Source of the DNA: Cryptomeria japonica
Lineage: Eukaryota > Streptophyta > Pinopsida > Cupressales > Cupressaceae
Length of the DNA stretch: 64,000 nt
Direction of reading: 5' to 3'
Assembly: GCF_030272615.1 (NCBI RefSeq)
Contig: NC_081414.1
Coordinates: forward strand, 782,790,119-782,854,118
Part shown: positions 23,281-34,598 of the stretch, in pieces
How the letters are laid out: every line of letters begins with the position of its first letter
How positions within the stretch are numbered: the stretch's first letter is position 1
Notes under the pieces: generated by a model
Database searches by the model: none
Told to the model about the DNA's origin: nothing
The model's input: only the letters and a program-made list of their open reading frames with translations
Translations under genes and position numbers: made by a program

Positions 23281-24508
23281 CGATCGACTTGGGGAAGGAT
23301 CCGACGGTCGGCGTTATCTCACAAGGGTGAGGTGCTCGCCTTTTAAGGCCGTGAAATAGCGAGGACGAATGTCAGCCGTCCATGTGTCGTGCGGAGAAAG
23401 TAAAGGTTGCGGCCGTCAAAGAAGGTAGGGCCCCCCCTACGTGGTCTTCTCTGGTGTATTAGAGGGCAGCACGTGGCACAGGTCGCCACAGTCAGCATGT
23501 TAAGATTAAGGATCAAAAGTGGGCCCCAAAGATGAGTCAGCTCACAGGTGGAGGTGACCTGGCAGGGACAGCTCTTAAACTTCATTGAGACCCCGTGGCT
23601 CCTTCCAGCGAATGAAAAGTCGACAGGTTAGCTTCGAAGATGACAGGGCGCCAGGTGTCCGTGGCGTGTCCGTGGGCCCACCTCTTCTGAAAGCTCCTAA
23701 CAGGGTTTAAATGCCGATCAACTTGAGAAAGGATCCGACAGTCAGCGCTATTTCACGAGGGTTAAGTGCTCGCCTTTTAAGGTTGCGAAATAGCGAGAAT
23801 GAATATCAGCCGTCCATGTGTCACGACGGGGTAAGTGGAAGGCATAGCTGTCAGAGATAGCTGGAGCCCCGTGGCTTTCTTCTGGCATATTATAAGGTAA
23901 CACGTGGCACAGGTCGCCACAGTCAGCAGGACAAGGCGCCAGGTGTCCATGGCGTGTCCGTGGGCCCACCTCTTCTGAAAGCTCCTAACAGGGTTTAAAT
24001 GCTGAGCAAGTTGAGATAGGATCTAACGGCTCACGCTATTTCGCAGGGGTAAGATGCCCACCTTTTAAGGCTGCGAAATAGCGAAAGTTAACCTGGACCG
24101 TCCACGTGTCTTGATGACACGCGGTCTAAAAGGAAGCTGTGGGTCCCTATAGTATATGCTTGACAAATGAAAATGTGACAGGTCGGCTCCGAAGATGATG
24201 AGGCGCCAGGTGTCCATGGCGTGTCCGTGGGCCCACCATTTCTGAGATAGACCTGTCGAGACTGAAGTGGGGCCCCCATGGTTCTTCTTCCGGCAAGTGA
24301 CAGAGCGACAAATCAGCACAGTGGATGACTAGATGCCAGATGTCACTGACGACACAGTGGGCCTACCATTCCTGAGGACTTTTTCGAAGGATTAAAAGGT
24401 GATCAACTTGAAAGATGATCCAACGGTCCGCGCTATTTTGCAGGGGTAAGCTGCTCACTTTTTAAGGCTGCAAAATAGCGAGAGTTAATGAGAGCCGTCC
24501 ACGTGTCA
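23281..24508 (+). repeat. Four-unit stem-loop array in 5' LTR U3
   Basis: Units of about 110 bases begin near 23281, 23714, 24001 and 24397, spaced by about 290-430 bases. Each has a GATCAACTTGA-like start, an ACGGTC word, an inverted pair around CTTTTTAAGG, and a CCGTCCACGTGTC-like end. The inverted pair CGCTATTTCGCA / TGCGAAATAGCG forms a 12-bp stem in unit 3 (24034-24045 with 24072-24083). In unit 4 it is CGCTATTTTGCA with TGCAAAATAGCG (24431-24442 with 24469-24480). Units 1 and 2 are less perfect. The array lies directly upstream of the TATA-like box. Confidence 0.8.
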
Positions 24509-24552
24509 CGATGATGACATGGAAAAAAGGGTAAAACATGGGCCCACCACAG

Positions 24553-24559
24553 TATAAAG
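24553..24559 (+). promoter_or_regulatory. Candidate TATA box of giant LTR (5' copy)
   Basis: TATAAAG in AGTATAAAGAGC, just after the stem-loop array and about 500 bases before the LTR reading frame. The same box is at 46108-46114 in the other LTR. Confidence 0.5.
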
Positions 24560-25056
24560 AGCGACATTCAGCCAGTATCAAAACAGAATGTGAGAGGATT
24601 TTCTAAGCCAATGGTCGGATGCCGCGTGGTATTATGCAGCAAATAAAAAGACAGGACTTAGACTAAGGACAAAGCCGTCAAAATGAAATTCACAGAGAGA
24701 TACTTGCAGAAAGACTGCGACCCGTTGGAGCTAAAATATGAATTCTTGTATGAATTCGATTTTGAAAGGACGGCCGAAGCATGCGGAATCAATGTTATAG
24801 TTAAGGCCCAGAGTACAAGCATTTGATTTCCTAACAACCAAGTAAGGATACCTTTTAAAAGGATTGTTGCAGAGGAAGCAAACGCAGAGTTATCTTTTAC
24901 AAATACAGAGAAGGTGAACTAGTTGCAGAGCGAATTTCTTCAAGCAAGCATCAAGTTTTTTCTTATTTTGCAGCCATTTTTGTGTTGTAATAAGTGAAAT
25001 TGTTCTCGTATAACAGAAGTGTTTTAAGAAGTGATATTCCTCTGGTTGTATTTCAA

Positions 25057-26899
25057 ATGGCGCCTAAAAGGGAATTTTCTGGTAAAGTTGATTATCTGGA
25101 AAGAAGTGTATGTGATGACTTTTTAGAGTAGTTGACGTTGTCAACTAACCAGGCGTCTAAGGCCAAAGAGTTAGTACCCAGGGCTCCCCGACTGAAAATT
25201 GGAGAAGGATTATATGACAAGGGTAATTGGTTAAGAGACCCACAGGTTGGATTGTCTGGGTTGGGGTTATTTAAAATCGGATTTGGGATGAGGAATTCTC
25301 CTGCTCCTCAAAATAGCATTTGGGAATTAGATGTTGGGAAGTTGGTGGTCCCAGGGGTGTTCATGGATACAGATTTGTTAACCCAAATGGCATTGAATTA
25401 TGATTCAGTTACAAGGTGTATCCGGGATGTAAATGGAAAAACCCTCATGGAGATTAATGCAGAAGAGTTGAGAAAAGCGTTTGGGCTCAATGAGTTCACC
25501 AATTTCTTGGAACCTATAAACTTCACACAATTAGCTTAGGTATATAGGGCACAGAGGACTCATCTCAGGAATGGGCCTCTCAAAGAACTTTTTCTGAAAA
25601 TAGGAGGGTTAGCAGTTGTAGGGCCCAATACACAAGAGCCTTTTTCACTAAGTATGTTTACCTTGAGGGCAAAAGGGATGTACTGGGCACTTTGCCAAGT
25701 TTTAGGAGAGGATGCTAAATCTAATATGCCAAATCATTATCTGTTAATGATTGTTCAAATTCTGAATCCTTCTCTTGCTATTACATTTGATTATGCTTCC
25801 TATATTGGTGATGCTATCCATGGAGGATTGATAGGGATAAAGAATGGAAAGGTGGATAGGCCATTTGGGTGGTATTCATTATTGATGCACCTCTTCCTCT
25901 TCAAAGGTGGAGATTATTTTGCCAGTGGATTGGACCTGGTAAAAGAAAAGGAGGGAGAAAAGATGCCAGTACAATTATGGAGTACTGTATTGTCATGGGA
26001 TAGAGAGGATACAAGTTTTCTAAAGTTTGATAAATATTTTGCATCCAAGATAAGGACTCTCCTTTGCTCTGACAATCCAAGAGTCCCCAAGGTTCTTCTG
26101 GAATTCTTAAGACCAAAAGAATTCGCAGAGAGTATCAAGATAGTTCATAACTGGGGTGATATGTACTTGTATCCAGTTTCCACAGTTTTTAGAGTCTTTG
26201 GTTTCAGAGGCACCCCATTTTTGTTACCATACCAGGTCCCCCTCAAAGTGGGAATAGCTGAGATTCTCAGACAAATTGGTGACTTGCAAGAGGCAGAGTT
26301 AATAGGCAGAGGTAAAGGGACTATTTTCCCTATAGCTACAGTAGCCCACCAATTTATAATCACCAAGGGAGGCTGGAAATGTTTTGAGGATTTCCTCAAA
26401 CCCTACCATTTGTCCACTGCAGTGTTTAGATGTGCTGATCCGGAAGACTTCTACAATGGTGTATTCTGGAAGAAAGTAGCATGCAGAGGTAGGCCTCATC
26501 AGTTCCACTTTCCTGAAGACCTCATCAGGAATGAATTTGATTTGGATGAGCAGGAGTTAAGGAAGGAAAAGTGGGTGGCTTATAGGAAGGCCCTGGATTT
26601 TGTGCATCAACTTGATGCTAGCTATGACCCATTGTCTAGCTTCTTCCCATTGGAAGAAAAGATAAAATTTTTGATTATTTGTGTTGAGGATGTGATGCAG
26701 ACAATAAAGGAGAAAAGGGAAGTTGTAATTAAAAACAACCCTGAGAAAGCAAGAATGGTTTTGGGGAAATCAGCTCCTACTAAAGTCATCCCTCCTGGTG
26801 ATTACACCCTGCATAAGAAAGCAGGTTACAGTGTGTTGGTGTCTGCAAGAGGGGAACCCTCTTCATCCAAAGGGAAGAGGAAAGCACATGAAGTCATTG
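25057..26899 (+). pseudogene. LTR-borne reading frame, 5' LTR copy, N-terminal part
   Basis: Same ATG (MAPKREFSGK) and frame as the copy at 46612. Stops at 25129-25131 and 25537-25539 are TAG where the other copy has CAG. The frame is then open from 25540 to the insertion point. The nested element entered after the codons for the basic GKRKAHEV stretch (residues about 606-613). The remainder continues at 34599. Function unknown; see the entry at 46612. Confidence 0.75.
26895..26899. repeat. Target site duplication CATTG (left)
   Basis: Exact partner of 34594-34598. The uninterrupted copy (around 48450) has a single CATTG, confirming the insertion. Confidence 0.95.
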
Positions 26900-27217
26900 T
26901 GTAGCGTCGTAAATTGTACGCACTTGCTAGGGTGGTACAATTTCACACCTAGTTTTGCACCCGCCTTGGCGCATTTTGCATTTTGCATTGCATTTCCCCT
27001 TTAGCACTTAATTAATTAAATTAATTAGGTCTAAGGTCCTATTTTATCATCTCCCATATCATAAAGTTGGGCCCTTTCATTAAAGTGTGCCCCTTTCATT
27101 TTATTCTTCCAATACATCATTTACTCAAAACCCTAATTAGGTCCTATTTTGAACTTGGGGGCTTGATTTCGGGGGTCAAAACATCTCGAAATCACCTATA
27201 ACTTCGGGATTCTCTCT

Positions 27218-27335
27218 AAAATCATCATATCTGACGGCCTTGAAAATTTGGTGAAAATTTGTCGGGACCATGGCGCCCGTGCAACATGGTCCCGGACATT
27301 TTTCCCGAAATTTTGGGAGCACAATCCAATCATAA
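27218..27335 (+). repeat. Hairpin module, copy 1
   Basis: Arms CGGGACCATG (27263-27272) and CATGGTCCCG (27285-27294) form a perfect 10-bp stem around a 12-base loop. Before it comes CTTGAAAATTTGGTGAAAA, after it GACATTTTTCCCGAAATTTT and GGGAG. The same arrangement recurs at about 33220-33330, 55740-55850 and 56360-56470, and partly at 54960 and 61500. Confidence 0.75.
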
Positions 27336-28033
27336 AATAAAGCTTAACCCCAAGAAATTGGTGGGATATTCAATCTCTAGGTCGGCCAAAAGTCGAAATT
27401 AAGACCTAGGGTTTCATACATAAGAGCTCTCTTTCTTCATTTGAAAGGATCAGATTTTTGGCTTTCAAGGACCTTCTATGCAGCGAAAGAGCAGATCTTT
27501 GAAGACTTCAACAACATTCAACATTCCTCTATCAAGCACTTATCAAATTCATTCATCCACTTAGGGCTTGGAAGACATTGAAGAACAATAGGAAATTACC
27601 GACTGAAGATTGGCTTGTACTCCTCCCTTGAGGGTTGGGTATGATTTCATGTTGTTTTCATGTCTTTGCATAAGCTTCAATATATCCTTTATTCATGCTT
27701 TAGATCACTTTGTATCTTGATTTAGAGCATTTACATTATCATTTACAAGCAATTAGGGTTTACTTTCTAGGTTGCTCTAGTTTGCTTTCTTGCATTTAAG
27801 GACCTTGCACACACACTAGGTCTGCACACACAATACATTTTACAATACAACTTGGCTATTCGTGGAGGTGGAAATCACCGAAGCGGGGGTTTGACTAAGG
27901 CAAAACCCTATATAGCCGCCCCTCCCCCTTTTCAGATATTATTGCAGGTTTCAGGATTCGGACGATGCCGCAGGTTGCAGATCCGGGAGAAGCAGACTAA
28001 GACCGACCTTCCCACCAAATTTCAGAGAAAAAG

Positions 28034-28184
28034 ACCAGGACAGGGGCATGGGGCGCCCTGGTCCTGCCAGGACAGGGGTGTTGGGCGCCCTGGTCCCTTC
28101 TGGGCGCCTTGGTCCCTTCTGGGCACCCTGGTCCCTATTGGGCGCCCTGGTCCCTGGGACAGGGGCGCTGGGCGCCCTGGTCCG
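28034..28184 (+). repeat. GC-rich tandem array of CCTGGTCC units (5' LTR)
   Basis: Repeats of about 19-20 bases of the type TTCTGGGCGCCCTGGTCCC, about six in all, mixed with reverse-complement words (CAGGACAGGGGCG). The other LTR (34027-34158) has one unit fewer, which accounts for the LTR length difference. Confidence 0.85.
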
Positions 28185-28621
28185 ACAGCATTTCAGCATT
28201 TTTTGACAGCTTTTTCCAAAGTGCAAAAACAACAGTTTTTGGAGCAGTTTCAGGGGCAGAATCAGGACAGTGGCGCCCGTGCCCCTGTCCCGAACATTTT
28301 CAGTCAGATTTTAACTCCGGGTACGCATTTACATTCTTATCTTATCCTTGTGTTTACAGCTTTCCATCATTTAAGTTCAATTCTGCAATCTTGTTATTAG
28401 TTCATACTTGCACTTTGGGGTTAGGGATTGAACTGGCATCATTTCATCTTTCAATTACAACAAAGGAATAGAAATCCTAATAGATATCCCATGGCTCTCT
28501 CTTTCACCAAAAGAAGTAGCCAACCGTGTGATATCTCTAGGCTCTTTCGTATTCTGCAATGTGTGTCAAAAGTTAGGATTAGGGTACATTGTCCTAGTCT
28601 CGCTTTTTCCCCTACACATTT

Positions 28622-28641
28622 TGGTGAGCCCGACGTGAATC
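28622..28641 (+). other. PBS-like site of the 26900 element
   Basis: TGGTGAGCCCGACGTGAATC, three bases after the LTR. It is the same type as at 17096 and 55384. Confidence 0.8.
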
Positions 28642-28781
28642 TATCATTGCTTCCTCTTGCATTGCATTTGTTAGATCTAGATCTAGATTTAGTGTGTTTT
28701 CATTTCATTTTCATTAAAAAAGGAAAAAAAAAAAAAGTGTGTTTCTTTGCATTGTGTGTTTAAATTTTATGCAATTTCAAA

Positions 28782-31700
28782 ATGTTAGATTTTTATTTGC
28801 AAGATGATCATATTTGTGATGATTATGAGTTAGATGAAGCTTTAGATGAATTTTTGAAACCTAAATATACCAAACCTTCATTTTACCAAAAACTCATAAA
28901 CCTTGTTACTATGCCATTTAGATGTGATGAGAAAGATAAGTCAAATGGTTCCTCTCAAGGGTACATTCCTATCAACTCTTCCACTGAATCTAGTAACATG
29001 GTTGTGTTCAATAATCCCCTCTATGAGGAAATATCTCCTTTTGAATCAAAAGATAAACCTTTTAATAGATATGATCATGCTTTGTGGGATGATGCCCTTG
29101 ATGCCTTTGTGTCTCCTAAAAAATGCTCCCTTCATGAGGATCCTTGTGTGCAAGAAGATGACATTATCCCTACAGTTCCTAGTGATGGCCTTTCCTTTTC
29201 CAACAAAATTCCCACTAGAGATGATGAATTAATGATAAATGCTTACCCTTCTACTAAAGTTGGTCTTACCCATAAGCATCCCTTAGAGAAAGAAGATGAA
29301 ATAATAAGCAATTTCCTTAATTCTCTCTCCCCTAAAGATCATATTGAACATATTTTGAGGAAAGAGGATGAGTTTAACACATCTATTGATGCTCTCCCTT
29401 CTAAGGATGAGGAATTAATAAGCAATGTTATCTCCTCTCCCGAAATTGACAATACTTCAAACATTCCTTTCAACCACTTCACTATTTGGGATGAACCATT
29501 AGAAGAAGGTGTAGATTATTCTCTCTCCCTTGATAATTTCTCACCTTCCTTGAATCTCAATTATTCTCCCTTTCCTCAACTTAGTTCTACTCATAAGGAA
29601 ACCCTAGTTCAAAGCAAGATGGTTAACATTTCTTTCAAAGATCTCCCTCTCAAAAGTGAGACTTTAGAGAGTAGTGTTGATCCTTCTCCTAGAGAGTTTA
29701 TTCCCCATGTAGATCCTGTGATGATAGAGGATGATATGACCTTTCCTGTTCCTACTAGAACATCAATGCTTACCCCTTGTCTCTCTCCTAAAATTGATTT
29801 AATCCGTGATAAGATTTTAGTGCAAGAGAAGACTATCAATAATTCTTCCAACACTTTTGTTCATTCCTCTAAACCATCCTCAATCAATTTGATACATGTG
29901 AATGAGACACCTAACAAACCTCTCTTCACTATCCAAGGTGCGTGTCCTTCTCAAAATTCTCAACCTTTAAATAAGCCTATCTTAGTGGTTCAAGGTGGTT
30001 ATGCTAATAATTCTTTTTGCACTCCTAAGAAACCTATTATTACTGTGCAAGGAGGTTATTCTTCTAAGAGCCCTTATGAGTATGCTAAGCAACTGACTAG
30101 AGAGAGTTATCATGCGGTTGCTCATACCTATAACACAAGAAACAATAGGCAACCTAGTCCTCCTCCAGTTATCCCCACTTCACTTCCTCCTTCCCAACCT
30201 ATTCTTCCTCAAGCTCCACGTATTTCACAAGTTCTTCTTAAGGACTATGATCTCATAGAACAACTTAAAGCTACCCCTGCTAAGATATCTCTTTGGGATT
30301 TGATACAAACTTCTTCTGTTCATCATGGAATGTTACAAGATGCCTTGAAAGATTTGAATGTTCCTCCACCTAATATATCTAGTAATATAGTGTCTTTGGT
30401 TAACTCTGTGATGAATCCTAAAGCTCAAATTGTGTTTACCCAAGATGAGTTGCCTACTAGTGAAATTCAACAACAATATGATCCCTTGATGATTGTGGTT
30501 ATCATAAATGACACGGCTATAAGACGAACACTGGTAGATAATGGCTCTGGCCTTAATGTGTGTAGCATTAATCTATTGCATAAGATGAATGTGGATACAT
30601 CCCTTATTGAGCCTGACTCTCATCCCATTCGAGGCTTTGATAATGTGGCTAAGTCTTCATTAGGTATTATCACCTTACCCATCACAGTGGGACCTGTTAC
30701 TTTGCCTACTCCTATCCATGTTATGTCAGGAAATCTATCATACAACTTGTTATTAGGAAGACCTTGGATTCACAGTATGCAAGCTGTCCCCTCTACATTG
30801 CATAGACAAGTTAAATTCATTTATAACAATAAGACATATACCTTGATAGGCGATACTAATCTTCAGGCTTGTTTGCAAACATCTACTTCCAAAGGGAGTT
30901 CTTCTAAGCCTTCCTCTTCTAGTAATGACTCTTTGAACAAGATACCTATGGATAAATCATCACCCTCTAATAATCAAAATTCTTTGGATGAGCCTAAAGT
31001 TCCTGAAGAAGATCCTTCTGGACTTGAGTCTACACATGAAAAGGCTTTTGATCCTGAGAAGGTTCTCGCGGAAGACGATTGGGGATCTCTTGATTTTAAT
31101 CCCACCTTTGTAGGTGAATATAGGGTTCCTCCTAGAGATCTTAAAGGTAAAAAGAAGGAAGAAACTAGAGATCAATCAGTCTTACCTGAATCTATGAGAA
31201 ATAATTTTGTGGCCGCTTCTCAAACTTCTTCTCCTCACACCTCTAATTATGAAGAGTTTGATTCTTTGTCTTATGAAAAACCACCTTCTCTTCCTAAAAT
31301 GGCTGATCGTTATGGTCGTGGTTTTTGCATTTTTGCTAAGCATGGGTATCATGGAAATGGTTGTGGCACTCATGAACAAGGGATAAAAGTTCCTCTAGAG
31401 ACTAATTTTCACAATTATGCCTTTGGACTTGGCTATAATCCCTGCAAATGCACTAAAGCATCTAAAAGACCATCTCTCAATGTGAATGCTATATTTAGTA
31501 GTGATGATGATCTCACTTCAACTAAATCATCTTCTACTTCTATCAACTCTCATTCCCCTCATAAGGAAATCTTGGCAATGAACAAATCTCTTTATGAATC
31601 CCCTCAAATTTCTAAATCCACTTATGAATCTTTATCTCCTATTCATCATAAAGTCCTTTCCTCCAGGGATAAGGCTGTAATAAATTACACTCATCCCTCT

Positions 31701-31820
31701 TCTAAGAGTTCTTGTGACTTTTCTTCTTCAATTTTATACATGTTTTTGATCTCACTTATAGTTGAGCATTTAGCATGTCATATTCAAATACCTCATTCAA
31801 TCTATCATGTCTTTAAATAA
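28782..31820 (+). CDS. Tat-like protease / G-patch polyprotein, no RT
   Basis: An uninterrupted 1,012-codon ORF, the only large intact one in the window. Residues 1-370 are acidic and Ser/Pro-rich without a known domain. Residues 380-425 hold three copies of a KP-hydrophobic-VQGG-like repeat, about 18 residues apart. Residues about 480-560 match the region before Tat proteases (DLIEQLKATPAKISLWDLIQ). The retropepsin-like domain has D586 in TLVDNGSGLNVC and LLGRPWIHSMQAVPSTLH near 656. A G-patch-like stretch lies around 840-866 (YGRGFCIFAKHGYHGNGCG). There is no gag domain or knuckle. The start at 28782 is the first ATG of the open frame, 140 bases after the PBS. It may act in trans or serve as an RNA-binding accessory, which is inference. 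Confidence 0.8.
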   Translation: MLDFYLQDDHICDDYELDEALDEFLKPKYTKPSFYQKLINLVTMPFRCDEKDKSNGSSQGYIPINSSTESSNMVVFNNPLYEEISPFESKDKPFNRYDHALWDDALDAFVSPKKCSLHEDPCVQEDDIIPTVPSDGLSFSNKIPTRDDELMINAYPSTKVGLTHKHPLEKEDEIISNFLNSLSPKDHIEHILRKEDEFNTSIDALPSKDEELISNVISSPEIDNTSNIPFNHFTIWDEPLEEGVDYSLSLDNFSPSLNLNYSPFPQLSSTHKETLVQSKMVNISFKDLPLKSETLESSVDPSPREFIPHVDPVMIEDDMTFPVPTRTSMLTPCLSPKIDLIRDKILVQEKTINNSSNTFVHSSKPSSINLIHVNETPNKPLFTIQGACPSQNSQPLNKPILVVQGGYANNSFCTPKKPIITVQGGYSSKSPYEYAKQLTRESYHAVAHTYNTRNNRQPSPPPVIPTSLPPSQPILPQAPRISQVLLKDYDLIEQLKATPAKISLWDLIQTSSVHHGMLQDALKDLNVPPPNISSNIVSLVNSVMNPKAQIVFTQDELPTSEIQQQYDPLMIVVIINDTAIRRTLVDNGSGLNVCSINLLHKMNVDTSLIEPDSHPIRGFDNVAKSSLGIITLPITVGPVTLPTPIHVMSGNLSYNLLLGRPWIHSMQAVPSTLHRQVKFIYNNKTYTLIGDTNLQACLQTSTSKGSSSKPSSSSNDSLNKIPMDKSSPSNNQNSLDEPKVPEEDPSGLESTHEKAFDPEKVLAEDDWGSLDFNPTFVGEYRVPPRDLKGKKKEETRDQSVLPESMRNNFVAASQTSSPHTSNYEEFDSLSYEKPPSLPKMADRYGRGFCIFAKHGYHGNGCGTHEQGIKVPLETNFHNYAFGLGYNPCKCTKASKRPSLNVNAIFSSDDDLTSTKSSSTSINSHSPHKEILAMNKSLYESPQISKSTYESLSPIHHKVLSSRDKAVINYTHPSSKSSCDFSSSILYMFLISLIVEHLACHIQIPHSIYHVFK

Positions 31821-32879
31821 CATTAATGGCTATTATGTTGCTCATCATTATGTGACATTGGTAGCTCATTTACTAGGGGCTCATTGTCATTCATGATGGT
31901 ACAATGTCAAGTGCAATCATATTTTTTTTGAAGCAACATAATAGCCTAATTTTCTTGTTCCTATGGGGACAAGAGTGATTTCATATATCTCTTCTTTTGC
32001 TTATGTCCAAATATCTCCCTAGAAGATTGTGTAAGTCCTTCTCATTGAGGCAATGATCTTTCCTTATTTTTATCTAAGGATCCACTTTTTTTCCTATTTC
32101 GTGGATGGTGTGAACTTTATTACTTGATGTTATTCCTTGTAGGCATTTGTTGTTTGTTCAAGGATTCTCTCTTACAAGAGGTGTAAGTCCTTGACTACAA
32201 CCTCTTTTGCACTTGGTAAAATACATCTATAATGAATTCACTCTCCTAATTGTGTTAAAAGGAGCGTCATCCTTCATTAAGAATCACTTTCACCTTGCAA
32301 AAGAAGGAAGTATTGCATTCTTATTCTCTTCTTTGTCTTATTCTAGAAGATGTTATATTTGTCTAACTCATGGATCACCAATGTGTGTATTCATGCCTTT
32401 TTTTCCTTTCTTTTTCTTCTCTTTGCATTTTGTTTCCATGTACATCCTTCATCTTGTGTTAGAGAACTCTCAAATCTTCACACTCTTTGTTGTGTTGGAA
32501 TTGAGATTTAGTCCTCTTTCTTACCAAATGATTCTCCATTAGTTTTTGATCTCATATCAAATCTTCTTGTGAGCATTTGTCATCAATATTCTTTAACAAT
32601 TCGAAGTGGTAAACATGATACCCTGTTTCAACTCACTAAAATTAGCAAGCCGAAACAGGGGGGGCATATAGCTACCCTCAAATTTTCATCACCTTCCTTA
32701 GTAAGCATTAGGTGATTTTGTGATCTAACGTGTGTTTTGTAGGGTGCGGTTCCTAACTGTGTACTGCAGATACCGCTGGGGGCTTCGTTCGACAGACTTA
32801 TGGATATATCCTTTTTCAAATAATGTTTACTTTTCTGTACTTTAGCTTGCATATGCACATAGTGTTCATATGACCGCTA
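31821..32879 (+). other. 3' non-coding region of the 26900 element
   Basis: AT-rich with CTT runs and no domain. A G7 run followed by CATA (32658-32668) and a CTGGGGGCTT word (32775) are PPT-like. A matching GGGGGGCATA stands at 60415-60424 in the element 54127-61916. The short frame at 32207-32542 has no support. Confidence 0.55.
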
Positions 32880-32893
32880 AAGTGGGGGCTAAA
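32880..32893 (+). other. Polypurine tract of the 26900 element
   Basis: AAGTGGGGGCTAAA directly before the 3' LTR. It is identical to the tract before the LTR at 60725. Confidence 0.85.
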
Positions 32894-33216
32894 TGTAGCA
32901 TCGTAAATTGTACGCACTTGCTAGGGTGGTACAATTTCACACCTAGTTTAGCACCCGCCTTGGCGCATTTTGCATTTTGCATTGCATTTCCCCTTTAGCA
33001 CTTAATTAATTAAATTAATTAGGTCTAAGGTCCTATTTTATCATCTCCCATATCATAAAGTTGGGCCCTTTCATTAAAGTGTGCACCTTTCATTTTATTC
33101 TTCCAATACATCATTTACTCAAAACCCTAATTAGGTCCTATTTTGAACTTGGGGGCTTGATTTCGGGGGTCAAAACATCTCGAAATCACCTGTAACTTCG
33201 GGATTCTCTCTAAAAT

Positions 33217-33334
33217 CATCATATCTGACGGCCCTGAAAATTTGGTGAAAAGTTGTCAGGACCATGGCGCCCGTGCAACATGGTCCTGGACATTTTTCCC
33301 GAAATTTTGGGAGCACGATCCAATCATAAAATAA
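33217..33334 (+). repeat. Hairpin module, copy 2
   Basis: Same as 27218-27335, with the second stem pair changed from G-C to A-T in both arms, so the 10-bp stem stays perfect. Confidence 0.75.
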
Positions 33335-34026
33335 AGCTTAACCCCAAGAAATTGGTAGGATATTCAATCTCTAGGTCGGCCAAAAGTCGAAATTAAGACC
33401 TAGGGTTTCATACATAAGAGCTCTCTTTCTTCATTTGAAAGGATCGGATTTTTGGCTTTCAAGGACCTTCTATGCAGCGAAAGAGCAGATCTTTGAAGAC
33501 TTCAACAACATTCAACATTCCTCTATCAAGAACTTATCAAATTCATTCATCCACTTAGGGCTTGGAAGACATTGAAGAACAATAGGAAATTACCGACTGA
33601 AGATTGGCTTGTACTCCTCCCTTGAGGGTTGGGTATGATTTCATGTTGTTTTCATGTCTTTGCATAAGCTTCAATATATCCTTTATTCATGCTTTAGATC
33701 ACTTTGTATCTTGATTTAGAGCATTTACATTATCATTTACAAGCAATTAGGGTTTACTTTCTAGGTTGCTCTAGTTTTCTTTCTTGCATTTAAGGACCTT
33801 GCACACACACTAGGTCTGCACACACAATACATTTTACAATACAACTTGGCTATTCGTGGAGGTGGAAATCACCGAAGCGGGGGTTTGACTAAGGCAAAAC
33901 CCTATATAGCCGCCCCTCCCCCTTTTTAGATATTATTGCAGGTTTCAGGATTCAGACGACGCCGCAGGTTGCAGATCCGGGAGAAGCAGACTAAGACCGA
34001 CCTTCCCACCAAATTTCAGAGAAAAA

Positions 34027-34158
34027 GACCAGCACAGGGGTGTGGGGCACCCTGGTCCTGCCAGGACAGGGGCGTTGGGTGCCCTGGTCCCTTCTGGGCA
34101 CCCTGGTCCCTACTGGGCACCCTGGTCCCTGGGACAGGGGCGCTGGGCGCCCTGGTCC
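34027..34158 (+). repeat. GC-rich tandem array of CCTGGTCC units (3' LTR)
   Basis: Shorter version of 28034-28184, lacking one 19-base unit. Confidence 0.85.
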
Positions 34159-34593
34159 GACAACATTTCAGCATTTTTTGACAGCTTTTTCCAAAGTGCA
34201 AAAACAACAGTTTCCAGAGCAGTTTCAGGGGCAGAATCAGGACAGTGGCGCCCGCGCCCCTGTGCCGAACATTTTCAGTCAAATTTTAACTCTGGGTACG
34301 CATTTACATTCTTATCTTATCCTTGTGTTTACAACTTTCCATCATTTAAGTTCAATTCTGCAATCTTGTTATTAGTTCATACTTGCACTTTGGGGTTAGG
34401 GATTGAACTGGCATCATTTCATCTTTCAATTACAACAAAGGAATAGAAATCCTAATAGATATACTGTGGCTCTCTCTTTCACCAAAAGAAGTAGCCAACC
34501 GTGCGATATCTCTAGGCTCTTTCGTATTCCGCAATGTGTGTCAAAAGTTAGGATTAGGGTACATTGTCCTAGTCTCGCTTTTTCCCCTACACA

Positions 34594-34598
34594 CATTG
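34594..34598. repeat. Target site duplication CATTG (right)
   Basis: Follows the LTR end CTACACA and restores the interrupted reading frame of the host LTR. Confidence 0.95.

Larger units (their letters stand above)
26900..28618 (+). repeat. 5' LTR of the 26900 element
   Basis: 1,719 bp. It is collinear with 32894-34593 except for one extra 19-base unit in the GC-rich array (28034-28184). It contains a perfect hairpin (27263-27294) and poly-pyrimidine rich ends. No ORF in it has support; the short frames around 27852-28400 read through the array. Confidence 0.92.
26900..34593 (+). mobile_element. Non-autonomous Tat-like element with one intact ORF
   Basis: LTRs 26900-28618 and 32894-34593 (TGTAG...CTACACA), PBS at 28622, PPT at 32880 and perfect CATTG duplications. 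The internal 4.3 kb holds one 1,012-codon ORF with a retropepsin-like and a G-patch-like region, but no gag knuckle, RT, RNase H or integrase. It must depend on proteins from another element. The LTRs are very similar and the empty site is visible at 48450, so the insertion is younger than its giant host. Confidence 0.93.
32894..34593 (+). repeat. 3' LTR of the 26900 element
   Basis: 1,700 bp, same ends as the 5' copy. It carries the second hairpin copy (arms CAGGACCATG 33257-33266 and CATGGTCCTG 33279-33288) and the shorter GC array (34027-34158). Confidence 0.92.

Noticed and set aside
23343-24319. Minus-strand frames over the stem-loop array, repeated at 44898-45874
   Set aside because: Conserved only because the LTRs are copies. 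They read through the diverged repeat units and share no protein logic.
27852-28763. Frames of 93-182 codons across the GC-rich array of the 26900 LTR, and their copies at 33936-34446
   Set aside because: The proteins are translations of the tandem array and differ between LTRs by indels of repeat units.
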